This document shows, piece by piece, positions 10,775 to 19,735 of a stretch of 64,000 bases of DNA. The first letter of the stretch is position 1. Every line of letters starts with the position of its first letter. The position numbers and the translations under genes were made by a program. Below the pieces are notes generated by a model. That model saw only the letters and a list, made by a program, of their open reading frames with translations. It had not been told where the DNA came from and made no database searches. This DNA is from Saprospiraceae bacterium (GTDB taxonomy: Bacteria > Bacteroidota > Bacteroidia > Chitinophagales > Saprospiraceae): NCBI GenBank assembly GCA_020628095.1, contig JAHDFP010000003.1, positions 124,001 to 188,000 of the forward strand, given 5' to 3'.

Positions 10775-11719
10775 TCAGTTTAATCTGAAATGTATAGGCA
10801 TCGTGAAAAGTACGTCTACATCCTTTCCATCTTTTTGCCCAGGTGTCCATGGTTGACAAGTATAATTCATTCTGTTTACAACCCATAGTGCCGTATTTCC
10901 CAATCTACCCCCTGGATTCTTTACAACCTTGGCATGAGCAATTTCTCCATTTGATTGTACCATGAATTGCACATAAGCTTTTCCTTGGATGTTATTATTT
11001 CGTTCGTAATACGGATATACTAAATTGGATTGAACAAAACGAAGTAGCTGCGTCTCGGCGCATGTTTTTAGTTCGAGGTATTCTAGGTTTTTCTCTTCGC
11101 AGCCGGGGAAAAGAGGCATGCGTTCGGCTGGCTTCTTCTTTTCATTGTTTTGTGGCAATACCTTATTATCATTGACCGTGTCATGGACGAATATACTATC
11201 TGGGTGCCTGCAAGATTTTACGTTGATCTGATTGGTAATGCTCAATAATCGATGTAGTTTCTTATTGTTTGATGCTATACTATTTTTAGAGAGATTTATA
11301 GTTACTCTTCTGCCCGTTTTAATTAAGTCCACTGGTAAAGGAGCCTCTAAGAAGTTACCAGCTAAGTTAATAGTTTTGATTTTTTTCAAATTTTCTACAC
11401 CTGGTGGAATAGTGCCTTGTAAATAGTTATAAGAAAGGTTGATGTGCTCTATCCTATGCAATCGAAAAAGACTAGCAGGTATAACTCCGTTCAGATTACA
11501 GAATTCAAAGTCAAGAGCAATAACCTGATTATTCTCATCGCAGAAAACATACTCACTATTGCAAGCCTGCTCTATATTGTTGAAAACAGGGATGTGCTTG
11601 TTTTTATATTCTCCTACCAATGTGTCGATGATTCCATTGAGCAGTTCTACCTGACCAGTAGTTTGCGCTAAGGAAATGTGGCTAATAAGAAATAGAACTA
11701 ATAGGCTAATGATTTTCAA
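10775..11719 (-). CDS. Secreted leucine-rich-repeat protein with C-terminal TonB-like domain (TTG start)
   Basis: Signal peptide MKIISLLVLFLISHISLAQ; LRRs ASLFRLHRIEHINLSYNYLQGTIPPGVENLKKIKTINLAGNFL; C-terminus GKAYVQFMVQSNGEIAHAKVVKNPGG...VNRM..WTPGQKDGKDVDVLFTMPIHFRL (TonB_C-like). Confidence 0.8.
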   Translation of the reverse strand: MKIISLLVLFLISHISLAQTTGQVELLNGIIDTLVGEYKNKHIPVFNNIEQACNSEYVFCDENNQVIALDFEFCNLNGVIPASLFRLHRIEHINLSYNYLQGTIPPGVENLKKIKTINLAGNFLEAPLPVDLIKTGRRVTINLSKNSIASNNKKLHRLLSITNQINVKSCRHPDSIFVHDTVNDNKVLPQNNEKKKPAERMPLFPGCEEKNLEYLELKTCAETQLLRFVQSNLVYPYYERNNNIQGKAYVQFMVQSNGEIAHAKVVKNPGGRLGNTALWVVNRMNYTCQPWTPGQKDGKDVDVLFTMPIHFRLN

Positions 11720-11730
11720 GGTACTTGTTT

Positions 11731-12498
11731 TTAATTGTTCAGAAATTTTGAAATCGTCTCTTTAGAAAATTTTGACAATACCAATTTGCCACTTGTCTCA
11801 GCACGAGATTCTAGCAACCCATACCATTTCTCTGTTCCTTCCCAGAAAATTCGTTTTAGTCCTGATAGGGCTTCTGGATTCATGGCTTTGGTTATGGAAA
11901 TGAAGTCACTTATTTTTTCATCCATTTCTTTTACATCCTCATAGACTTCCTGATAAAGACCTTTTTCTTTGGCCCATTGTGCATTTTGCCATCTCGTCGC
12001 ATCTATGGCCATCTGACTAAAAGCGGATAGACCAACTTTTCTTTGTACAACAGGCCCTATGACGAATGGTCCTATGCCAACGGCAAGTTCGCTGAGCCTT
12101 ACTGATGCCCATTTACTAGCGAAGCAATAATCACAAGCCGATGCCAATCCGACACCACCACCTACAGTCTTTCCCTGAACCCTCCCTATGACTATCTTTC
12201 CGCATGTCCTTATAGCATTAATTACATTGGCGAATCCCATAAAAAAGGTCTTGCCTTGAGTCTTGTTCTCTATACTGACGAGTTCGTCAAAGCTTGCTCC
12301 AGCACAAAAAGTTCTATCGCCTGCGCTTTTTAGTAGTATCAATATCACATTTTCATCTGCTCCATGTGTTGTAATCTCAGATGATAACTGAGACAGAAGA
12401 TTAGAAGGTAAAGAGTTATGTGAGGGATGATAAAATTCTATCGTCGCTATCTGGTCTACAATCTCTGATTTGATATATCCTTGGAGGGTTTTGTCCAT
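11731..12498 (-). CDS. Enoyl-CoA hydratase/isomerase family protein
   Basis: AGDRTFCAGASFDEL, GRVQGKTVGGGVGLASACDYCFAS crotonase signatures. Confidence 0.9.
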   Translation of the reverse strand: MDKTLQGYIKSEIVDQIATIEFYHPSHNSLPSNLLSQLSSEITTHGADENVILILLKSAGDRTFCAGASFDELVSIENKTQGKTFFMGFANVINAIRTCGKIVIGRVQGKTVGGGVGLASACDYCFASKWASVRLSELAVGIGPFVIGPVVQRKVGLSAFSQMAIDATRWQNAQWAKEKGLYQEVYEDVKEMDEKISDFISITKAMNPEALSGLKRIFWEGTEKWYGLLESRAETSGKLVLSKFSKETISKFLNN

Positions 12499-12627
12499 AA
12501 GTTTCTATTTGTTATACAAAGGTCTAATTTTGCACCTTATAAAGATGGCTTTAATTATATTTAATTATCGAGCATGGCTCGCTTTTGACATAACATTAAG
12601 GCGTAGTATATTAACCTAAAGGCGTAA

Positions 12628-13626
12628 ATGGCGGAAAAGAACTTTGTAGATTATGTAAAAATATGCTGTCGCTCTGGCGCTGGGGGTTCTGGTTCGGTGC
12701 ATTTTTTTAGGGATAATATGAATCCCAAAGGAGGTCCCGATGGGGGAGACGGAGGACGTGGCGGTCACATTATACTCAGAGGGAATGAACAACTCTGGAC
12801 ATTATTACCACTTAAGTACAGAAAGCATGTTATAGCACAGCCCGGTGTCAACGGCAGTAGTGCTAATAAGACAGGGCCGCAGGGTAAGGATGTTATCCTT
12901 GAGGTACCATTAGGCACAGTGGCTAAAGATGCAGAGACGGGAGAGGTGATGTACGAAATCACCGAGGATCAGGAAGAGAAAATTTTGGTCTCTGGTGGGC
13001 GTGGTGGATTAGGCAATACACATTTTAAGTCTTCCACTAATCAATCGCCCAGATATGCACAGCCGGGAGAACCAGGCAAAGAAGAATGGAAAATACTAGA
13101 GCTCAAGGTACTGGCCGATGTAGGACTAGTGGGTTTTCCCAATGCAGGTAAGTCTACCTTACTCTCCGTTGTCACCGCCGCCAAACCTAAGATTGCCTCC
13201 TACGCTTTTACCACTTTAATCCCTAATCTGGGTATAGTCAAGTATCGTGATCATCGATCATTTATCATGGCGGATATTCCTGGGATAATCGAAGGCGCAC
13301 ATCAGGGAAGAGGACTGGGAATTAGATTTTTGAAACATATAGAGCGCAATGCCTTGTTGTTATTTATGATTTCTGCGGAGGCGGAAAATATTACTGAGAC
13401 CTACAAGATATTGTGCCAAGAGTTAGAGAATTATAATCAAGAACTGATGGATAAGCCAAGACTTTTAGCCATCACCAAAGCGGACTTACTGGATGAAGAG
13501 CTTAAGAATCTTATAGAAGAAGAGTTAGACTTAGATATTCCATATCTATTTATTTCCTCCGTGGCTAATCTCGGTATTCAAGAACTTAAAGATCGGATTT
13601 GGTCTTCTCTTAATAAGTCTTTCTAA
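12628..13626 (+). CDS. obgE: GTPase ObgE/CgtA
   Basis: N-terminal Gly-rich Obg fold ([14 protein letters not shown]), G1 [41 protein letters not shown]. Confidence 0.97.
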   Translation: MAEKNFVDYVKICCRSGAGGSGSVHFFRDNMNPKGGPDGGDGGRGGHIILRGNEQLWTLLPLKYRKHVIAQPGVNGSSANKTGPQGKDVILEVPLGTVAKDAETGEVMYEITEDQEEKILVSGGRGGLGNTHFKSSTNQSPRYAQPGEPGKEEWKILELKVLADVGLVGFPNAGKSTLLSVVTAAKPKIASYAFTTLIPNLGIVKYRDHRSFIMADIPGIIEGAHQGRGLGIRFLKHIERNALLLFMISAEAENITETYKILCQELENYNQELMDKPRLLAITKADLLDEELKNLIEEELDLDIPYLFISSVANLGIQELKDRIWSSLNKSF

Positions 13627-14315
13627 CCCTTCCTTAGATATTTTAGTGCGTTGCTAAATTGCTGGCTGCATGGCGATTTGATTAATACCTTCTGACCATT
13701 AAGCATAAAAGAAAGTTCTGTGGCACATAACATCATCTCTTGCATGCCTATGACTTCCTTCCATAGTTTATTTTGTTTATTACAGCCGTGAGGTCTATCT
13801 CCTATAATGGGGTGTCTTATGTGCGCGAGATGCTTTCTCAACTGATGAAATCTTCCAGTCTTTGGTGCGAGAGAAACTAAACTATATCTGGAAGTATCAT
13901 ATTTATGAGATGGTAAGTTGATCTCTAATCGCTCTATTCTTTTTATATGGGTTATAGCTTCTTGAGATTTTCCATTATTACTAAGGGGGTAGTCGATGAT
14001 TAATTCATCTGGTGTATGGCCTCGGACTATGGCCTTATATGTTTTATTGACTTCTTGTGATCTGAAGAGTGACTGGACAAGTTTGTTAGTCTCAGAATTT
14101 TTTGCGAAAAGAAGAACACCAGATGTTTTTCGATCCAGTCGATGAGTGGGAAAGACGCGTTGACCGATTTGATTTCTCAATGTTTGCAAAGCATACTCCT
14201 TAGCATCTTTTGCTATGGATGTTTTGTGGACAAGTAAGCCATGCGGCTTAGTGATGGCAATTAGGTCTTCGTCCTCATATAAGACCTCTAGTATAGTCTT
14301 GGGTCTCAGTTGGAT
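13623..14315 (-). CDS. truC: TruC/RluA-family pseudouridine synthase; true start uncertain (no ATG/GTG/TTG before codon 43 of the open frame)
   Basis: [17 protein letters not shown] catalytic motif. Conserved-looking N-terminal sequence [37 protein letters not shown] lies upstream of the track's TTG start at 14189, in the same frame and directly after the cupin stop. Confidence 0.75.
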   Translation of the reverse strand: MQLRPKTILEVLYEDEDLIAITKPHGLLVHKTSIAKDAKEYALQTLRNQIGQRVFPTHRLDRKTSGVLLFAKNSETNKLVQSLFRSQEVNKTYKAIVRGHTPDELIIDYPLSNNGKSQEAITHIKRIERLEINLPSHKYDTSRYSLVSLAPKTGRFHQLRKHLAHIRHPIIGDRPHGCNKQNKLWKEVIGMQEMMLCATELSFMLNGQKVLIKSPCSQQFSNALKYLRKG

Positions 14316-14690
14316 TTATATTTTATCAAGAGTATGGGCTGTCAGAGGTGTTTCGATTTCTCCTGTATGTTTAGTGACAGCTGGCTCAAATAACATTAAC
14401 CATACCTCTTCTTCAGCAATGGGCTTATGGTCGACACCCTTGGGAATAATGGTCATATCTCCTTCTCGGAGAACCAATGTTTCTGTTTTGGTTTCGATCT
14501 TCAGTGTGCCCTTGATGATATAAAATAGCTCGTCTTCATCCTTGTGATTATGCCAGACGAATTCACCTTTTACTTTGGCAATTTTGACTTGTTGATTATT
14601 GAGCTCTCCTATAATCTTAGGTGTCCAATGCTCTGAGAATAGGTCAAACTTATCTTTGACGTTGATTACATTCATGGTAGAAAGATACAT
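14316..14690 (-). CDS. Cupin domain-containing protein
   Basis: VWHNHKDEDELFYIIKGTLKIETKTETLVLREGDMTIIPKGVDHKPIA. Confidence 0.9.
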   Translation of the reverse strand: MYLSTMNVINVKDKFDLFSEHWTPKIIGELNNQQVKIAKVKGEFVWHNHKDEDELFYIIKGTLKIETKTETLVLREGDMTIIPKGVDHKPIAEEEVWLMLFEPAVTKHTGEIETPLTAHTLDKI

Positions 14691-14700
14691 CCTTATGGAT

Positions 14701-14736
14701 AAAAAAAAGCCCTACTCCTATGAGCAGGGCCTTCGA
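14701..14736 (-). terminator. Rho-independent terminator downstream of the 14758-15405 gene
   Basis: On the minus strand GGCCCTGCTCATAGGAGTAGGGCTTTTTTTT. Confidence 0.7.
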
Positions 14737-14757
14737 TAAACTTAGAAATCCTTATTC

Positions 14758-15405
14758 TTATAAAAATATGCCGATGCTAAGGCTAAATGCATTGGCACTC
14801 GATTGTAACTTGAGTGGTTGGCCTAGATACTTGTAGTTATTCCCTATACGGTTAAATGAGACTTCTCTTTTAAGGTCGATATGGAAATGCTTGTTGACAA
14901 TATATCCTACCAAAAACTGAAACCCCATGTTGAGTTTAGGATCAGTCGAACTTATAGATTCTGTTTGTGCTAGAGAGTTCTCAGAATTTAACCTGAAGTT
15001 AAATATGGGACCTCCACCTATTTTAAAATTTGATACCTTCAGTCCTGCGGCTAGGGGAATGCTCAGGTCTGTATGCTGGTATGAAAATTCGCTTACGGCT
15101 TCATTTCTTTTAAGAGATTCCATGACATCTTCTAGTTCAAAATTGTGTTTTGACTTCTTATATAATAGCTCAGAAGAGAAGAACACTTTTTCATTTTCGT
15201 CATGGACCATAAGGCCATAGGACACTTGATTGGAGCTAGATGTATAGTTGAGATTAAGCATTTCTAAGGGCTCTACATTGGTTAATTCCTTAGAAGTTTC
15301 TGCAGCAGTAATCTGAGAAAAAGAGCCTCTAATACCTATTTGGATTTGTGCTTGTGCTGTTTGGATTAGGCATACCAATACTACTAGGACTAATGTGTTT
15401 TTCAT
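14758..15405 (-). CDS. PorT-like outer membrane beta-barrel protein
   Basis: Signal peptide MKNTLVLVVLVCLIQTAQAQIQIGIRGSFSQ; alternating strands; GFQFLVGYIVNKHFHIDLKREVSFNRIG; C-terminal SLSIGIFL. Confidence 0.75.
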   Translation of the reverse strand: MKNTLVLVVLVCLIQTAQAQIQIGIRGSFSQITAAETSKELTNVEPLEMLNLNYTSSSNQVSYGLMVHDENEKVFFSSELLYKKSKHNFELEDVMESLKRNEAVSEFSYQHTDLSIPLAAGLKVSNFKIGGGPIFNFRLNSENSLAQTESISSTDPKLNMGFQFLVGYIVNKHFHIDLKREVSFNRIGNNYKYLGQPLKLQSSANAFSLSIGIFL

Positions 15406-15569
15406 AGTTCTACGACTTATTAGATTAAGAAAAATTGAATGTTAACTGAAGTATAGGTGAGCCTTATATTGATTGTTTTAGATTGCTACCTTATAACTTC
15501 TTTGGGTGTCGGATTATTATATCCTTCTAAAAAACTTTCAACTATATAATGCGAAATAGTCTTGGAGTG

Positions 15570-15598
15570 CTGCGATGGGGCCGCAGATTTTTTTTTTT
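15570..15598 (+). terminator. Hairpin followed by a T-run, no obvious upstream + strand gene
   Basis: CTGCG atggggc CGCAG followed by an 11-T run. Confidence 0.45.
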
Positions 15599-15704
15599 AA
15601 CGAAGTCTTTGAGTTTACTAGTGCCGAGAAGAGATTGGAATAATGGATAACCCAAAGCCAAATCTGCATATTGCGTATTTTGAAAAAACTTTATACATTT
15701 ATAT

Positions 15705-16034
15705 ATGAAAGTTAATCTGGTGAAATGGATTAATATATTAGAAACAATCAGAAATGATAAGGAGATGCTTAATGCCTTTGTCAAGTTCTATGAGAAGCTT
15801 GGCAGCGTAACTTGGGAAAAACCAAATGATATATTAAACACATTCAATTCTGCGGATATCATTAGGTGTAAAAGTTCTAACAGAATTATATTCAATATTG
15901 GTGGGAATAAATACAGATTGATTACAGGTTATTTTTTTGGGCGAAAGATTATCAATTTATATGTCAAGTTTGTAGGAACTCATAAACAGTATGACAAGAT
16001 TGACGTATGTGAAGTTAATATGTTTAAGAAATGA
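15705..16034 (+). CDS. higB: HigB-like type II toxin (mRNA interferase family)
   Basis: NDILNTFNSADIIRCKSSNRIIFNIGGNKYRLITGYFFGRKIINLYVKFVGTHKQYDKID; overlaps a HTH antitoxin gene by 4 nt. Confidence 0.88.
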   Translation: MKVNLVKWINILETIRNDKEMLNAFVKFYEKLGSVTWEKPNDILNTFNSADIIRCKSSNRIIFNIGGNKYRLITGYFFGRKIINLYVKFVGTHKQYDKIDVCEVNMFKK

Positions 16035-16420
16035 GAAGATTAAGTCACACCATAATTAAAGATAGAACACAATACGATGAATATTGTGATCAACTAGAAG
16101 GATTAACTGAAAATTATCAAAGTGAAAATGATGATGAAATTGAATTACTTTCTTTTCTGATTCAGAAGTACAATGATGAGCAGACCGAAAAATATTTATT
16201 AGGTCTTGATCCAGTTGAACTGCTTATAGATTTGATATCTGAGAATAATATCAACCAAAAAGAACTAGCTCTTAGAATTGGGGTTTCTCCTCAATTGATT
16301 AATGATATAATTAAATACAGAAGAGAAATAACTAAGAATATCGCTCTTAAATTAGGATCTGAATTTAAATTAAAATTCTATGCTTTTCTAAAGCCTTATG
16401 AACTCAAGAAAGATAGTTGA
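16031..16420 (+). CDS. higA: HigA-like HTH antitoxin
   Basis: DPVELLIDLISENNINQKELALRIGVSPQLINDIIKYRREITKNIALKLGSEF (XRE-type HTH); ATGA overlap with the toxin. Confidence 0.88.
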   Translation: MRRLSHTIIKDRTQYDEYCDQLEGLTENYQSENDDEIELLSFLIQKYNDEQTEKYLLGLDPVELLIDLISENNINQKELALRIGVSPQLINDIIKYRREITKNIALKLGSEFKLKFYAFLKPYELKKDS

Positions 16421-16423
16421 TTA

Positions 16424-17803
16424 CTAAACCATCAAACTAAATTCCACCTTCTTCTCCAGCTCGGAGACAAGACCTTTAAATTCTGTATCTGTATCTATTA
16501 GATTTTTAATAGTATTAATAGAATATAGAACAGTACTGTGATCTTTTCCACCAAAATTAGCACCTATCGACTTAAGCGAACTGCTGGTGTAATGCTTAGC
16601 GAGATACATGGACAATTGTCTTGCCACGACGACAGGTCTTTTTCTAGTATTGGTACTTAGTTTTTCTATCGGTACTTGCAGGTGGTCCGCAACCAGTTTG
16701 GCAATATTCTGGACTGATATACCTTTAGTCTCTTGAGTAACGAATTTTTGAATAACACTTTTCGCTAGTTCTAGGTCAATGACTTTGTCATTAAGATTGG
16801 CCTGAGCGAGCAGTGATATGATGACACCTTCTAGTTCTCGGATATTGTTTTTGATATTGAAGCAGATGTATTCCATCACATTTTTAGGAATCTTATCTAC
16901 ATCGCTACCCAGTTTTTCTTGCATGATGGCAAGTCTGGTTTCCAGATCGGGCGCTTTGACATCCGTGACGAGTCCCCAATTAAATCTACTGATCAATCTA
17001 TCCTTGATTCCTTCTAGATCTTTAGGAGGTCGGTCACAGGTTAATATGATTTGCTTATCCGTTTGCTGTAATTGGTTGAATATATTGAAAAGTATATCCT
17101 GAGTTTTTTCACGTCCTGACAAGAACTGAATGTCATCTATGATAAGTGTGTCTAAAATCTTGTAGAAGTTAATAAGGTCATCAATACTGCCATTTTTGAT
17201 GGCATTGACGATTTGAGTGGTGAATGTCTCTGTTGTCAGATAGACTACGTTATGATCTGGCTCTCTTTTCTTTATCTCGTTACCGATAGCATGCGCTAGG
17301 TGTGTCTTACCTAATCCGACGCCGCCAAAAATAATCAATGGATTAAAAGCGGTCTTTCCGGGCTTATTACTTACAGATACACCAGCCGATCTACCTAGTC
17401 TGTTACAATCGCCTTCTATATAATTACTAAAAGTATATTTCGGATTGAGATTGGAGGTAATGGCGACTTTCTTGAGGCCTGGAATAACGAAAGGATTTTT
17501 TATATCCTTAGACGAAAAGTCTGTTCTGGATTTGTTTTGATTAAGGTTGTCTACTAATATTTTATATTCTAACTGCCCCTTAGGTCCTAGTACTTGATAG
17601 ATGGATCTTTTGAGTATGTTGAGATAGTGCTCTTCTATATAATCATAGAAGAATTTATTAGGAACCTGAATGGTTAAAATCGGTTGTTCATATTTAATGG
17701 CCTTGATGGGCTTAAACCATGTGTTATAACTTTTTTCTTGGACGTTTTCTTTTATTATTGTGAGACACTTTTCCCACATAGATTCACAAGATTCTATCAT
17801 CAA
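16424..17803 (-). CDS. dnaA: Chromosomal replication initiator protein DnaA
   Basis: MWEKCLTIIKENVQEKSYNTWFKPI, IFGGVGLGKTHLAHAIGNEI, LIIDDIQFLSG, FGGKDHSTVLYSI domain IV signature. Confidence 0.97.
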   Translation of the reverse strand: MMIESCESMWEKCLTIIKENVQEKSYNTWFKPIKAIKYEQPILTIQVPNKFFYDYIEEHYLNILKRSIYQVLGPKGQLEYKILVDNLNQNKSRTDFSSKDIKNPFVIPGLKKVAITSNLNPKYTFSNYIEGDCNRLGRSAGVSVSNKPGKTAFNPLIIFGGVGLGKTHLAHAIGNEIKKREPDHNVVYLTTETFTTQIVNAIKNGSIDDLINFYKILDTLIIDDIQFLSGREKTQDILFNIFNQLQQTDKQIILTCDRPPKDLEGIKDRLISRFNWGLVTDVKAPDLETRLAIMQEKLGSDVDKIPKNVMEYICFNIKNNIRELEGVIISLLAQANLNDKVIDLELAKSVIQKFVTQETKGISVQNIAKLVADHLQVPIEKLSTNTRKRPVVVARQLSMYLAKHYTSSSLKSIGANFGGKDHSTVLYSINTIKNLIDTDTEFKGLVSELEKKVEFSLMV

Positions 17804-18040
17804 AACTACTGTTTAAATAAAGTTATTAAACTAACAGACTCAGAAACCGGTTATTAAGAATCTGGTTTATGGTTTTTTGGTTGTGTTTGGTTTTTCAGGA
17901 CGATTTTTATCATTCAGGGTCAGCAAATATTGAAAAAAAATACTGATTCGTCAAATGAGAATTGATGAATTTTTGGGTCTTTTATAAATAGTAAAAATGA
18001 AAATATTTAATGTCTTAGAAATCAGAATCAATGCCTAAAA

Positions 18041-18066
18041 GCCCCTGAAAAATAGGGTCATTTTTT
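18041..18066 (-). terminator. Possible terminator for the 18069-18992 gene
   Basis: Minus strand GACCCTATTTTTCAGGGGCTTTT hairpin with a short T-run. Confidence 0.4.
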
Positions 18067-18068
18067 CT

Positions 18069-18992
18069 TTATCCGATCAGGGAATTTTTGCAACTGACAC
18101 ACTTGCCTCTTTTATTTTTCTCAAAAAAGACTTCTATCTGACCAAGCAATATTCCAGCCCATCCAGCCTGATTTATGACAACTTCCTTACCCTTGAGGTT
18201 ACGACGGATATCTGGCTTATACATAAATGTATGGGTGTGACCGCCTAGTATAAGGTCTATATGCTCTGTGTTCTGTGCCAGATGGATATCTGATACGGTG
18301 TTATCGCTGTATTTATAACCTAAATGAGATAGGCATATTACGTAATCGCAGTCCAGTTCTTTTTTGAGATACTTAGCATATCTATCGGCATGGTGTATTG
18401 GATCTTGGTAGATGACATTTTTGTAGAGCTTGTCTGGGACGAGGTCTTTTAGCTCTATACCTACGCCGACGACGCCTATTTTGATATCACCTTTTTGGAA
18501 GGTAAGGTACTTTTTGACCTGACTGCCTATGATGGTATCCTTCATCTCATAATTGCTGACCACAAAAGGAAAATTGGCATGCGGTAGTTGTTTATAAAAA
18601 CCTTCTACGCCAGCATCAAAGTCATGATTACCCATAGTGGCACAGTCATAAGCCATCTCACTCATGAGTTTCATCTCCAGTTCTCCGCCGTAAAAGTTGA
18701 AATACGGTGTCCCCTGAAATATATCTCCCGCATCAAGCAAGAGAACATGTTCGTTTTTCGATCTTATATCTTCTATAAGCTTAGCACGTCGGACTGCTCC
18801 CCCAAGGCCCTCATTTCTACTCCCATCCATTGGGAATGGGTCTATACGACTATGTACATCGTTGGTATGGAGGATGGTAATCTTAGTCAGGTTGTCATCA
18901 TCTCGGAATATCGTGCTAGAGAAACCTGATGACGCCAACACCAAGGAGGTACCTAAGCTCTTTTTCAAAAATTCTCTTCGATCCGTTTTCAT
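18069..18992 (-). CDS. Metallophosphatase (N-terminal/catalytic domain of 5'-nucleotidase family), signal-bearing
   Basis: Start set at internal ATG 18992 (MKTDRREFLKKSLGTSLVLASSGFSS, Tat-like/signal); LHTNDVHSRIDPFP, LLDAGDIFQGTPYFNFYGGE, MGNHDFDAG, LILGGHTHTFM. The track ORF start at 19124 overlaps the upstream gene. Confidence 0.9.
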   Translation of the reverse strand: MKTDRREFLKKSLGTSLVLASSGFSSTIFRDDDNLTKITILHTNDVHSRIDPFPMDGSRNEGLGGAVRRAKLIEDIRSKNEHVLLLDAGDIFQGTPYFNFYGGELEMKLMSEMAYDCATMGNHDFDAGVEGFYKQLPHANFPFVVSNYEMKDTIIGSQVKKYLTFQKGDIKIGVVGVGIELKDLVPDKLYKNVIYQDPIHHADRYAKYLKKELDCDYVICLSHLGYKYSDNTVSDIHLAQNTEHIDLILGGHTHTFMYKPDIRRNLKGKEVVINQAGWAGILLGQIEVFFEKNKRGKCVSCKNSLIG

Positions 18993-19735
18993 CAGAAGAT
19001 TCTTTTTTCTGTTTTGATAATGATATCCTGATTTTCTTGCTGCAGTTTTTCTAGGTATTGTATAACCGCATCTCTTAGTAAGACACCTGTGTCTTGTTGT
19101 TCCACACCTTTGAGAAATCCACAACCGCCACCGCCGTTGGCTACATAGTCAGGCATCGCGACGATGTACTGTTTATCTTTTGATGTCGGCAATTGACCTA
19201 TGGTAACATCTGTGGCTTTATTATCTGCTATAGTCAGGCTCACTCCATGACTGACAGGCCAGCCATTATCCTCTGCAATGTGATGGAGAAGCTGATACAA
19301 CTTGTCGTGGTCTAGGGTCAAGAGCACTAATTTGTTATCAAAAGGCATAAGCTCATATATCTTACCTCTGGTAATATCTCCTTTGGATAGTTGGGGAATT
19401 CTTAGGCCGCCATTATTCTGTATGGCGAATGAGACATCAGCATTATATTGTAATGAGGCCTCATGTATGACATCAGAAAACCAATTCCCCAAATCATTAT
19501 TAGGATAGGTCTTTTTTAAGTCTTTAGGTAAGGTGCCGATCACGACATTCATTTCTTCGTTGAGATCATCTCGGTATGGCCTGATCATATCTTCTAGTGG
19601 ATGTGCTGGACCACTATATTCTGCTGAGGTTCTGTGGTATTCAGATTTTACATCTGATACATGTTGAATAGTGGAATTACATGAGATGCATATAAGAACT
19701 GCTAAGCCATAGAGTAATATTTTGCTTCTATACAT
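18992..19735 (-). CDS. 5'-nucleotidase C-terminal domain lipoprotein
   Basis: Lipobox LAVLICISCNS; NDLGNWFSDVIHEA..ADVSFAIQNNGGLR..LSKGDITRGKIYELMPFDNKLVLLTL; MPDYVANGGGGCGFL. Confidence 0.88.
   Translation of the reverse strand: MYRSKILLYGLAVLICISCNSTIQHVSDVKSEYHRTSAEYSGPAHPLEDMIRPYRDDLNEEMNVVIGTLPKDLKKTYPNNDLGNWFSDVIHEASLQYNADVSFAIQNNGGLRIPQLSKGDITRGKIYELMPFDNKLVLLTLDHDKLYQLLHHIAEDNGWPVSHGVSLTIADNKATDVTIGQLPTSKDKQYIVAMPDYVANGGGGCGFLKGVEQQDTGVLLRDAVIQYLEKLQQENQDIIIKTEKRIF

Noticed and set aside
15542-15784. 80-aa minus-strand ORF
   Set aside because: Overlaps the toxin start and the T-run hairpin; no recognisable domain, probably spurious though the sequence could include a decayed fragment.
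18993-19124. 44-aa N-terminal extension of the metallophosphatase ORF
   Set aside because: It overlaps the upstream 5'-nucleotidase C-terminal gene; the internal ATG at 18992 gives a proper signal sequence.
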